Shown piece by piece: positions 34,283 through 44,700 of a stretch of DNA of 64,000 bases. Under the pieces are notes generated by a model that was given only the letters and a program-made list of their open reading frames with translations, did not search any database and was not told where the DNA came from. The translations under genes were made by a program, and so were the position numbers. The stretch is from Allium sativum (Eukaryota; Streptophyta; Magnoliopsida; Asparagales; Amaryllidaceae): positions 633,317,303-633,381,302 of the forward strand of contig CM060910.1 in the NCBI GenBank assembly GCA_030737875.1, in the 5' to 3' direction. The stretch's first letter is position 1; each line of letters begins with the position of its first letter.

Positions 34283-36653
34283 CTAATCCACAACAAATCT
34301 TTCTAACACCATTATGCAGCTAAGTCTCCTCTTGAACCATGGCCGCCGCCTCCAACTTGAAGCTTAAACATTCAAACTAGATCCAAATCGAAGGCCAACG
34401 TTTCTACAACAATTCAAGGGAATAGATCAACATCTCAACAATTATCCTACGACAACTTCTGTTCTTAGTTCTCAAAAACCACAATATTTAAGCCCCGGTT
34501 ACTCTTAGATCTAAACTCTAAACTTAATATGGACATGTGTAAATTGAAGTTGAACATAAACATGATAACTACTTGAGACCTACTCTTGTATATCTTTGAT
34601 CTATGACTATTCCTTTTTGATCTATTATTTTAGGTCTACTCTTGTTCACCCTAGATCTATTCACCTTGAACCTAGTACCGTTCATATTGAACCTTGATTT
34701 GTGGAGTACTGATAAGAACTTGATTTATGGGCCTGTTCATGTCATAACCTAAACCATTTCATTATTTTAACATGCCTGTGATGTTGTGATGTTGAACTTT
34801 TGCTAGTCACAAGTTTAGGATTATCATTTTATGTCATTTATTGCTATGTTTATCACCCTATTTCATATGCCAGTGATGTTATGATCATATCTCAAGTTAC
34901 ACCATGCTTGCCTTGAAATCACCTTTGCCACTTTATACCCATCCTTGTTATGTTATTCCCTAGTTACATCTATTGCCTTGATTCGAATTCACGAGCGTTG
35001 GGGATGCGATTTGGGTAGTTTAGGAAAACCTGAATTTAGTATGAACTTGAAAACATGAATATCGTTATAAATTGAGATTGGATAGGAACATGAACTTGAC
35101 ATGAAATTATACTTGAAAATATGAATTTGGTACATGACACTTAGATAACTTGAACGTGGCCAACTCGAGGTTGGGTTGAGTTTGCAGTATAAATCTGCCC
35201 GGAACCGCCCGGCGAATCCAGTAACTGCAAACAATAGGACCCAATGTGAGTAGCTGGTCATATCGCACTCGAAACCCGAGGTTAGACTAGGTTATGGTGT
35301 AAAACTGCCCGGACCCGCCCGGCACATCCAGTAACCATAACCAAGTCTAATGTGAGAGGTTAGGGGTGCATTAAGTAAATTAATGCCGCTGGATAGGGTT
35401 AAGTCATGGACCACTTGAATATACTTAACCAATTTGACACGTTGATTTGATAGGGTTAAGTCATGAACCGCTTGAACACACTTAACCAACCTAACACATG
35501 ATTCGTAGGACTAAGTCTTGAACTAGAACGACACACTTAGTCAATTTGACATGACACGAAGATGGGGTTAAGTCTCGATTTTATATGACAACTTAACCTG
35601 CTGAACGAAACCCTAGTTACGCGGTCCTTTTCAGCAGTAACCCACTAGATGTATCACGGTACCCTGGGACTAGGCAGGGTGGGGCACGATTGCTGGGCTG
35701 ATTGTAAGCGACCAGAACGACGGCTGAGTTGGTGCGCCATTGTAGGTTCAGGCGGACTAGGGTCATGCACTTAGTCCGGAGTTGAAAAAGCAGGCATTGG
35801 GCATCAGTAGGATTATCTGTGCATTCTTGATTCGTGTCGGTGGTTGGCACCCTAGGGCTTGATACACCCTATGGTGGACCTAGCACAGGTGACTACATTC
35901 GTGATAGGGCCGTATGACACAAACACACGACGAGCTAGACTTGTAAGGAGCCGATCGATTAGATCATACCGTTGGACCTCGAATTGGGTCACTTCACGAT
36001 ATTGGGCCAAGGGATTATTTCTTGATTTATAGTTGACACGGGATTAGTATACCAGTATAGTTGGTATGGCGAACCTTGAATACGCAATGTTAGACTTGAG
36101 TTATCTTGTTAGCTTAGTTATCATGTCAGACTTATCATCATTCCTATGTTTAATTCCAGTTTATTCATGTCTTGTTAACTTTACTAGTTTGTATGCTGAT
36201 AGTCACTAGGGCTTACCAGTCTTTTTGACTGACCCGTTTTCTTTCGCCTCTTTGTCTTTCATTTCCCCCCCCAGGTTCTCAGGGAGGAAACTCTAGCTCT
36301 TAGCTTGGACTTTGCTTGCTTTCTGACAGCTCATGTACGGTTTGGTCTTGAGCTATGCTATGGCTGCACTCATGCACTTTTTGGGGAATAATATTTTACT
36401 TATGTTGTTTGAAGTACTTTGCTTCTTTAGAACTTGATGTAATGAAATAATGACTTGGCATTTTGATGTAAGAGGTTTTGACACTATTTTTCAGTAATGA
36501 GATTTGGTTTTAAAGTTTATATCCTCTGCTTTATATACTCTATTTTATCTATGTTCTGTCTTGTGTTATCTCTGTGCCTGTTTACTAGATAATACCCCTC
36601 CAAAACTAGGGCATTCCCTTTGTGAGTGACCCTAGCGGAGGTAGGGTGTTACA
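34283..36653 (+). repeat. Tek-2 5' LTR, second part (R-U5)
   Basis: It resumes Tek-2 after Tek-3 and matches 49024-51392. It holds the twin hairpins (35171-35245 and 35281-35360), an eight-base poly(C) plus CAG (36265-36274) and the conserved end GACCCTAGCGGAGGTAGGGT before GTTACA. Confidence 0.92.
35171..35360 (+). other. Twin covarying hairpins in the Tek-2 leader
   Basis: Hairpin 1 pairs TTGGGT with ACCCAA and GTTTGCAGT with ACTGCAAAC around CTGCCCGGAACCGCCCGG. Hairpin 2 pairs TTAGACT with AGTCTAA and GGTTATGGT with ACCATAACC around CTGCCCGGACCCGCCCGG. In the 3' LTR (49902-49977) the first stem has ATTGCAAAC, a change that keeps a G-U pair. Confidence 0.7.
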
Positions 36654-36655
36654 TT

Positions 36656-36667
36656 TGGTATCAGAGC
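36656..36667 (+). promoter_or_regulatory. Tek-2 primer binding site (initiator tRNA-Met)
   Basis: TGGTATCAGAGC lies two bases after the 5' LTR end. Confidence 0.95.
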
Positions 36668-36837
36668 AGAAGGTTACCAGACTGGGCAAAAGTTTTAAAA
36701 ACCTTCTGAAACTAAACCGTTTATAAAGAAGCATTTTTCAAGAAAAGTTTTATTTTTAAGAAAAGGCTATTCCCCAAAAGCCATTAGCACTTTCCTTTGT
36801 TTCCTCGTTTGAATCTTTTTCCTTTTCGCTTTTTAGC

Positions 36838-37440
36838 ATGTCTAATCTTAACCTTCCTGAGGGAGTACCCATACCTGGCTGGTTCCGAAGATACTTGGAA
36901 GCTAGGGCCAACGGCGCGGGCCCGGCAGATATCCCTCCTCCTCCTCCCCCTGTGGCCACGGTTCCTCGGCCTCCTCCTCCTTCAGGTACCGCCTTCGCCA
37001 AAATATGCAAGGACTTTATAGGAATGGGTGGCAAGAACTTCGTTGGAACTGAAACCTTCGTTGAGGCGCGAAACTGGCTAAAAGAGACTGAAGACTTGTT
37101 TGTTATTTTCGATATGGAGGATCATAGGAAAGTTCAGTTGGCAGCATGGTTGTTGAAAGAGGAAGCTTCATTTTGGTGGGAAGTCACCAACGCTACCAGG
37201 CCAATTGAGACTTGGGTAGACTTTAGAGAGAGGTTTGGGCTTAAGTTTTTATCATCCGCAGAAGCGAGCCTTCAGATGGAGAGGTTCCTGGCACTCAAGC
37301 AAGGGGACATGTCAGTTAGGGAATACGTGAATAAGTTTAATCAACTTGCTCGGTTTGGTTTGGACTTAGTCAACACGGCTGAGAAGAAGGCTCTACGCTT
37401 TGCTCGAGGATTAGCGAGCCACTCCACATTATGGCCATGA
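36838..37440 (+). CDS. gag: Tek-2 Gag, capsid part
   Basis: A frame of 200 codons starts MSNLNLPEGVPIPGWFRRY. A proline-rich stretch lies at residues 33-55, followed by the Gag domain (WLKETEDLFVIFDMEDHRK..W.DFRERFGLKFLS..YVNKFNQLARFGLDLVN). The ATG follows TTTTAG/C, acceptor-like, as in the other two elements. A one-base loss at about 37410 throws the last ten codons out of frame to a TGA. An extra G at about 37457 restores the frame, which continues at 37444. The element is therefore close to, but not, open across Gag. Confidence 0.9.
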   Translation: MSNLNLPEGVPIPGWFRRYLEARANGAGPADIPPPPPPVATVPRPPPPSGTAFAKICKDFIGMGGKNFVGTETFVEARNWLKETEDLFVIFDMEDHRKVQLAAWLLKEEASFWWEVTNATRPIETWVDFRERFGLKFLSSAEASLQMERFLALKQGDMSVREYVNKFNQLARFGLDLVNTAEKKALRFARGLASHSTLWP

Positions 37441-37443
37441 CTC

Positions 37444-37800
37444 ATGTACCCATGGGGGGCGACCTTTAAAATCTTGGTGAATATGGCCCTACTTCATGAA
37501 GAAGACGATAATGGCAAGAAGAAGGTCAAGGCGAATGAATCTCAAGACAAGAAGGTAGACTCCGAGAAAGGAGGAAAGAACAGCAACAACAAGAATGACA
37601 AGTCACGCGAGAAAAGAAAATGCAACTTCTGTGGTTTTGACGGGCATATAGTCCAGGACTGTAGGAAGATGAAGATGAAGATAGGAGCATGTTTTCAATT
37701 CGGTGAAACTGGACACATCAGCAAGAACTGCCCTAAGAAGCAAGGGCAAGCCCCGCAAGAAGGACCTTCTAGGGGTACATCTTTATCTTCTTTTCCCTAG
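37444..37800 (+). CDS. gag: Tek-2 Gag C-terminus with zinc knuckles, joined to the 3' end by deletion of pol
   Basis: The frame continues from gag (WGATFKILVNMALLHEED), with a lysine-rich linker and two zinc knuckles. CNFCGFDGHIVQDC is intact, but the second reads CFQFGETGHISKNC and has lost a cysteine. Directly after KKQGQAPQEGPSRG the frame reads GTSLSSFP and stops. Those last residues correspond to the extreme pol C-terminus and 3' UTR of Tek-3 (about 30553), so about 3.4 kb of protease, RT, RNase H and integrase is missing at a junction near 37770. Confidence 0.88.
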   Translation: MYPWGATFKILVNMALLHEEDDNGKKKVKANESQDKKVDSEKGGKNSNNKNDKSREKRKCNFCGFDGHIVQDCRKMKMKIGACFQFGETGHISKNCPKKQGQAPQEGPSRGTSLSSFP

Positions 37801-38061
37801 ATACTCTGTTTTACCTTGTATATCCTTTTGATCCTGTCTTGAGAACCTTAGGTAGAATCCTATGAATGTAAACATGTATTTGAAACATGTTATGCTTGAT
37901 GTTTGCTAATGGTTGCAAGTGGTTGCAAGTGATTGCTCGTGGTTGCATAACACACATTAGGCACTAGATCGGCTCAGACACATTTTCATATTGCATATAC
38001 ATGAGTGTTTATACTAATTTATGGATGAAATTGAATGTGTTATCATATGAATGTTGCATAT
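37801..38061 (+). other. Tek-2 3' UTR, first part
   Basis: Non-coding sequence homologous to the 3' UTRs of Tek-1 and Tek-3. It is interrupted by Tat-1; the target copy CATAT is 38057-38061. It continues at 48214. Confidence 0.85.
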
Positions 38062-39041
38062 TGTTAGCCTGCTTTGTGACCAGGCTACCCAAAGCAAAGA
38101 TCGTGTTGACACACCTCTGGGTAAATGCTGCCTCATATGGAATCTCTGGATAACATCACTCTCCGACATTGGAGGCATCGTCAGAAGACACAAGGCAGTT
38201 TGTTAAAAATCACAACACCAGTATAAACTGGTCCGAAACCCTTATCAAACGACCTCATTTGGATCTATTCACATCATATGCTTGTAGCCCTCTGAATAAG
38301 CTTCAGTTTGAGCTTTGGTTCGGCTCAATCGGACTTACGGTTTGAAAGTTATGCCCGTTTCCGTGAACGGGTCCAGATTAGCATCAACTCGTGTCATTCC
38401 TGGTCGGATCGCGTACCGTGGATCGTGGATACTGGATCGGATCGCCCCCTCTGTTCGCGGAGCGTCCTCAAGCCACGATCCGTCCACTCCAGCTCGCAAC
38501 CAAGCCTCAGATCGTGAAGCCCATATCACGAACCGAGCCCATATCACGAACCGATCCCAGACCCACGAACCGATCGCCGAACCTGCAGATACATGCACTG
38601 TTTTGACCTATTCTTAAGGCTATTCGATCTCCTACTTTTCCGGATCGCATGCCACGTACCCCAGCGCGAACCAGTCATCCCAGAAGATCTCCTACAGCTA
38701 TAAATACACCTCCAGAGGGCATTTTCAAGGGACTTTTGGCATCTCCTCATCCATGGCTGTCATGGCCAACACTTCTCCATGAATAACCCCTATCTTCCTC
38801 AATAAATTCAATGGATTCGGAGAGAATTATTCATTGAATTCAAGTGACTGAAAGACAATATTCATTGTATTTGTAATCTATGAGTGAAATGAGAAAATAT
38901 GAAGTGGACGTAGGCTCGTTATCGCCGAACCACTATAAAAATCTTGTTGTCTTGCTCTTTTCTCTATTTTTCAGTTATTTCTTCATATCCTATGCTCTAA
39001 ATACGACAATTTGGGTGTTAGGTCCAAATTTTGATCTAACA
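38062..39041 (+). repeat. Tat-1 5' LTR
   Basis: 980 bp with TATA box CTATAAATA at 38698-38706. U3 is rich in CGATCCG/CGGATCG and ACGAACCGA words. The 60-100-codon frames in it on both strands occur identically in the other LTR and are not genes. Confidence 0.97.
38698..38706 (+). promoter_or_regulatory. Tat-1 5' LTR TATA box
   Basis: CTATAAATACACC is preserved in the 3' LTR at 47870-47878. It implies an R-U5 of about 300 bp. Confidence 0.75.
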
Positions 39042-39062
39042 TTTTGGTGCTTTCACTGAGAA
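39042..39062 (+). promoter_or_regulatory. Tat-1 probable primer binding site
   Basis: TGGTGCTTTCACTGAG begins four bases into the internal region, the PBS position. I did not assign the tRNA. Confidence 0.6.
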
Positions 39063-41198
39063 ACGAATGAGGATTACAAAGAAAATGCACAGGAGCAGGT
39101 TAGAGCAGGTGGCCGGTTCTCGGTTCGCGGTTCGCGGATCGCAGGAGCCATCACGATCCGATTCGCGGTTCGCGGAACGACCTCCACGAACGGAGCCCAA
39201 AGAGCCATCACGATCCGATTTGCGGTTCGCGGAACGACCTCCACGACCCGGGCTCAGAGTGACCTTCACGACCCGACCTGGTGTAGGATCCGCGATCCGA
39301 TCCGAAGACGTTGATTAATTGACGATCCGAGCCACGAACCAGACGACAGTAGCGAACCGCGACCCAGAAAAGTGGTGACGAACAAGGGTCGCGATCCGAC
39401 CCAAAAAAGTGACATTTTTTGGAAAAAATGTAATTTTCAGATCATTTCATAAAAGGCTCTATCTTCCAAAATCGAAAAAATCGTGCGGTGCCCACATTTT
39501 CGACGATCGCCGCCGGGACTGCGGGGCCCCGGACCCCCGCCGGCGCTGCGCCCGGACCCGCTGACGGCCTCGCCTTCGGCTCGGAGTACGGCTCGCCTTC
39601 GGCTCGGAGTACATTCTGACCCACAATTATCACAAATGCTTATCAACCAAGATTCGGTAGGTATTCTGAGGATTCTTTCCAGAAGCCATGACCTCTATCT
39701 ACCGATGTTATTGAATGTGAGGAGTTGTTGAAAAGATTCGACACGCTGGCTATGGCAGTATACAAAATAATGATGGTCTCATAACAGCCTTCTCTTCCAG
39801 AGCTCCAATGGTGTGCATATTTCCCAAATGCAACTGATGATGCTCCTGAGCGAATAGTGATCACCTAGTTTACATGACTTAAACCTGTCCTACAGGCGAA
39901 ATCCCAGATGACATTGACATAGAGCAACCCGGATACTATTCTGAGGATGACTCAAAAGATCCCAATGACCATGGTTCTCAATAATGGGATACCCGACGGC
40001 AAGTAAGGGCCCTAGCACTACAAAGTTACCCTTCGCTTGAATGGCATGGTGAAAAACGTATGTCCTACGGTTCACCTATTTGCCGTCAACCGCATCGAGA
40101 TAGATTGATTTCCACGTGTCCAAGGGTTAGATCGATGTATTTTGGTCCCAAGAGTTAGGAACCAATTGAACCTCCGCAGGCCGTGATTGGATATATGGAT
40201 CATTGCTGGGATGATAACAACTTGACTGCTCACTAGCCACCATATGACATTGGTCAAGAAGTGAGAATTTGAGATCAACGCAAATATGAATCAACCATTA
40301 GCTCTCCACTTCATACAACAGTTGTGATATGATATACGAACCTTACTTGAAGCCTCACAAGCTATGCTATCATGTTCAAGCTCATCTGATCAAGATTCAG
40401 ATAGACCAGCTCCAACAGAATTCAGAGCCTACATTGCACCCTAGAGCCTATTGCTAAATATGCCAACCGAAGATGGAGCGAGAATGGTCTGTGGTGACAA
40501 GTTATTGGAGAAGCCGACTATTCAGCTGGATGGACCATGCTACGCAACAAAGATGGCGTGAAACCCAAAGATGCTTCCCCTCTAGATGAAATGGAGTGTG
40601 AAGGAGGTATTAATATTGCGAATAATGGGAGCATCACAAAAGGAATTGCCCAAGGATCTGTCTGAAAATCTAGATCCCAGCAAGGATCATCATTCGGGAT
40701 GCAGAAGGGTGACATCTAATGATGCAACTACACGTGTTCCGATTGGTGACGCCGACCGAAGGATGCCGAGGCAACTTACCAGTGCTTACTGAATTATATG
40801 GTCCACAATCAAAGTGCAAGGCCCATGGAAGTTCATGTAGGTGATAGTCTTATGGAGTCCGAGCGGTCAACCTACCACGTTTCGAATCTGACAGAGATGT
40901 TCAATATCTGGAATGAACCTACAGGCCTCACAGTTAGCCCTGAACAACAAAGAATTAAAGGCGTCTGAAGCTTGGCATGAAAGTTGGCACCACTTGTGTG
41001 TAAGAAGGATAAGGTCTGAAAACTAGTCAATAATGTGAGCAAGAAAGTAGTCGTGGTATACCCAAAGATTGAAAAACTCATCTACAGCTTGCTGATTGCT
41101 CTAAGAAAGCTCCCCCATTGCTTCCAAGTTCATCCGATGGTATGCACCCTCACTAACTGCTACGACAGGTCCTGCAACGACCTGAGGCATCTGGAAAA
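39063..41198 (+). pseudogene. Tat-1 leader and decayed gag/pol region
   Basis: No frame longer than about 85 codons is present and no Gag, protease or RT motif could be recognised. The leader has a 57-bp tandem duplication (starting at 39146 and 39203, AGCCATCACGATCCGATT) and a very GC-rich island at about 39486-39612. That island ends in two copies of CTCGCCTTCGGCTCGGAGTA. The rest is low-complexity-free but frameless, consistent with decayed coding sequence. Confidence 0.5.
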
Positions 41199-41399
41199 TT
41201 GCTTGATCGGGACATAGAGCTAAACCAGTTTGATCTCAACTCCCTCCTAAAGAAGTCCATACGAGGGCAAGCATTAACCGACTACGTCGCTGAATGTACC
41301 ACTCCCGAAGAGGATGTGGCAGATGTAGAAGATGCACCTGGAAGATGTAATCAGACGGTGCAAAGAATGATTGACTGTCCGACGCCGGTGTCTTATTAA
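41199..41399 (+). pseudogene. Tat-1 RNase H C-terminal remnant
   Basis: The translated stretch ELNQFDLNSLLKKSIRGQALTDYVAECT matches the segment that ends the Ty3 RNase H in Tat elements (typically E L . . F D I . . . . R . A I K . Q . L A D F . A E C T). It is followed in another frame by the second RNase H, so a frameshift lies near 41370. There is no intact start and the product is certainly not functional. Confidence 0.65.
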
Positions 41400-41761
41400 T
41401 AACCCCTAAAGGGCGGTCAATTTACTATGCCTTGCGGTTGAAATTCTCCGCCACTAACAACGGCTCCGAAGACGTCACCCTGATTATCGAATTGAAGCTC
41501 GCTAAGGAGTGGGGAATATTGGCATTAAGCATATTTTTTGACTTTCACATTGCTGTTCGCCAGGCTCGAAAGGAATCCCAGACGAAGGAACCACCACTCG
41601 CAGCTTACCTAGAACCGGAAGAAGGGTTGTTAGACGAATTGGAACGTTACAACATATCTCATGTCCTGCGAGCAGAAGGTCAGAAGGCGGATAATCCGGC
41701 CAAGTTAGAAGGGTCCGACAATATAGAAAAGATAGAGATGATCCCCATCAAGACACTATGA
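41375..41761 (+). pseudogene. Tat-1 additional (archaeal-type) RNase H remnant
   Basis: The frame reads GVLLITPKGRSIYYALRLK, then FSATNNGSED and LKLAKEWGI, a degenerate form of the second RNase H of Tat elements (usual pattern YALRL.F.ATNNEAEYEAL..GL.LA). One expected acidic residue region (NNEAEYEA) is altered to NNGSEDVT. The tail HVLRAEGQKADNPAKLEGSDN matches the domain's end. After 41762, ESWLTP further matches the linker before integrase, but integrase itself is not recognisable. This domain is the basis for the Tat assignment. Confidence 0.72.
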
Positions 41762-44700
41762 AATACAACCATTGATCAGATGGAAGTTGATCCAACGTTG
41801 GAGACCAAACCCAGAAGAGAGTCATGGTTAACTCCATGATAAACTTCCTACAGCACAGAATGCATCTGACAAGGTGAAGTGAAAGGCGTGCAATCGTTAT
41901 TTATGCCTCGAGATATGACATGCAATTCGACATTGCCTATTTCTCTTGGAAGATTGTCCCAAAACAAACACCAACGAGTACAATTACCGAATTCACCGCC
42001 CTGAATGACTCGACCAAATCACCAGTCAGCCACCCATTAGATGGGAGATGTACATGAATGAAACTTCTGGCGAACGGCGTTCTGAAGTTAGAAAGTGAAG
42101 ACTCATACTTCCACTCTTTTCATCGATTATCTGCCAAGTGACTCACTCCCCTAAGGCTGGGGGCAACTACAGATTTGAGCATAAATTGCTCGAGATTACA
42201 TCATCTAATTCAGAGCTGATACACCAAGAATTTGCCTGGCCAATTGACTTAGTCTTGCCTGAAAGTTAGCAAGTTGAAGATCTAGAACGCTTACGCATGA
42301 ATGCTGGTTGATTGTCGGCGCACCAACCCTTGTCCCCGATATGGGATGGGATCGAGGGTATATCAGCAAATTTATGTGATATGATTATCCCACCAGCAGT
42401 AATATCCTATTTCCTAGCATGGAAAGTGCAAAAATTTCTATAAGCATGAATCCATTGTTCTCATGCTAATTTACAACCTAACACCAATGCAAAGATGCGC
42501 TACCATTAGCAATCCAGTCATGACTTCCTGACACTCTATCCTTACCCTCAGCACGGGGGCAAAAAGGCGATTTGAAGGAGATGCGACCTCATCACTCGCT
42601 TATAGTACCTACCTAGCCGCCTTTGCCATCTCAAGACCCCGATCAAGCCCTTTATTGAAAGAGATAGGGCGAAGCAAAATGGACCTGCAATGAATATGCA
42701 ACGCCATTTTTCACTCAGAATGATACTCATTCCTTTAACAGGATTATTCTATAACCATGACTCTTATATTTGCATGATTTATGAGTTATTGATGTAATTA
42801 ACTCAGATGAATTAATATGTGGATGGTGTAGGTATCCAGGATTTGCTACCGATCAAACTTGTAACACCCGCATATAGAGCCATAGAGCAATACTATAACG
42901 AGCTCGGCTGAACTGCTCGTTTAAAAAGCCACGCCCTTCGTCTAAAGAATGCTGTATAGCTCAAGGTGGATCCAGGATGACCATCCAATCCTTGGCTCAC
43001 ACGTGGCAGACCACAAGACAATTGAACATAAATCATTGAGTTACAAAGTCATAGTCCGACTCCAGATGGACGCGGTGTGACCGCCTACATGGCTCGATCC
43101 TATGCTCGACGCCACCAAATTACATGAATTCAAATAATGGAGGCAACACTGCCTCTTAATTTGCTTACTTTTCAATCATAAAATTTGCTTTCACATGCTT
43201 TCCGAGTTACTGACGTGACTAATTCGTGCGGTGTGAATAATGCAGGTACCCGAAGTTTGGTGCCAACCATTCCTCCCGTAGACTGTTCGGAGGAACTCAA
43301 AGCCTTAGCAAATGCTCCAACTGTTCGTCCGACTGGTTTTAATCCTCAGAGCTTGGATTAAAATATAAACCTAGGACGAGTTCGATGGGCATGCAAGATT
43401 GCAGACCGCTTGATCCGTGACTCTAACTCTCCAGAGCCGAGAGAGAGTATAAAGGACGCGAAGATGACGTCTACAAGGCGTGGCGGTGTACCATGATCGG
43501 AGCCGCCTGAGCAAAACTCTAACCTCGGCGACTGCCAGGAGAGTATAAAAGCGTCTCCGATTGAGCGCTGAGAAAGAGCTCCTACCCCGCTGAAGGATCG
43601 GGGAGCGACGGAACTGCTGAGCTCGAACTCTAATTCTCCAGAGTTGAGAATGAGTATAAAAGCGTCTCCGATTGAGCGTTGAGAAAGAGCTCCTACCCCG
43701 CTGAAGGATCGGGGAGCGACGGAACTGCTGAGCTCGAACCCTAATTCTCCAGAGTTGAGAATGAGTATAAAAGCCCTCTGATTGAGCGCTGAGAAATGTG
43801 CTGGAGACTCAGCACCCCCCATAATTTCTGCTCCGCTGAAGGATCGTTGAGCATACCATGAAACGAACTAGAACTCCTACCCCGCTGAAGGATCGGGGAA
43901 CCGCTGAGTTTAAACTCCAGAGAGAGTATAAAGGCGCCAGAGACTTAGCGCCACGAGGGCTCCTACCCCGCCAGAGTGTCGGGGGATTAACTGAGCTTTG
44001 AGCCCGAATCCTCCATGCCCAGACATGGGGGCAAAACAAATAAGATCCTAATCAATCCTCAACAAAGCCCTGGACAGGCACTAAGTTAATGATTGATTGG
44101 AAGCATACCTATACACACATATTACTTTAGTGCATTTTCATTTATAATTGCATTGACTACTTATAGCGCTTCATGACTTATTTTCGCAGGTACAAGACAA
44201 TGCGAAAGAAACAAAAATTTTATTACTAAACGCAGGTTTACAAAAGATAACTAGTCAAGAACGCGAGGGCCTCATTCGCAACAATGGCAACATGCTAATG
44301 GAAAATGAACAAAGGGTCGCATCCAGAAGGACGATGTAGGCCCCTTGAAGACCAGAAAGCAGATGAAAAGAGAACGTCCATCTGCTCATCCCAACTTACT
44401 TCCAGAACAGGAAGCTCAGATAAGGCTGGATATATCCCATGTAATAATTGAACATGATGCAACCATTTCGTCCCCGACATTTCCCTCGATGCAAAGAGCA
44501 AACGGGAGCACTCGAGGCGACTACAATCTGACTCTTCGCCGCTTGATTTCTGTCCTCAGAGCTTGGACGGGAGAGTATAAAGGCGCTAGAGACTTAGCAC
44601 CACTCGAACTCTAACCTGCTGAAGGATCGGGAGAGTATAAAGACGCTAGAGACTTAGCGCCACAAGAACTCTTACCCCGCCGGAGTTTCTTGGGTCAGAC

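Noticed and set aside
38308..38617. Overlapping 69-100-codon frames on both strands, repeated exactly at 47480-47789
   Set aside because: They are in the Tat-1 LTRs. The repetition is due to LTR identity, and the frames reflect GC-rich CGATCCG repeats.
43358..43822. A 154-codon minus-strand frame with internal repeats
   Set aside because: The 111-bp tandem repeat has a length divisible by three, which keeps any frame open. The repeated peptide has no family resemblance.
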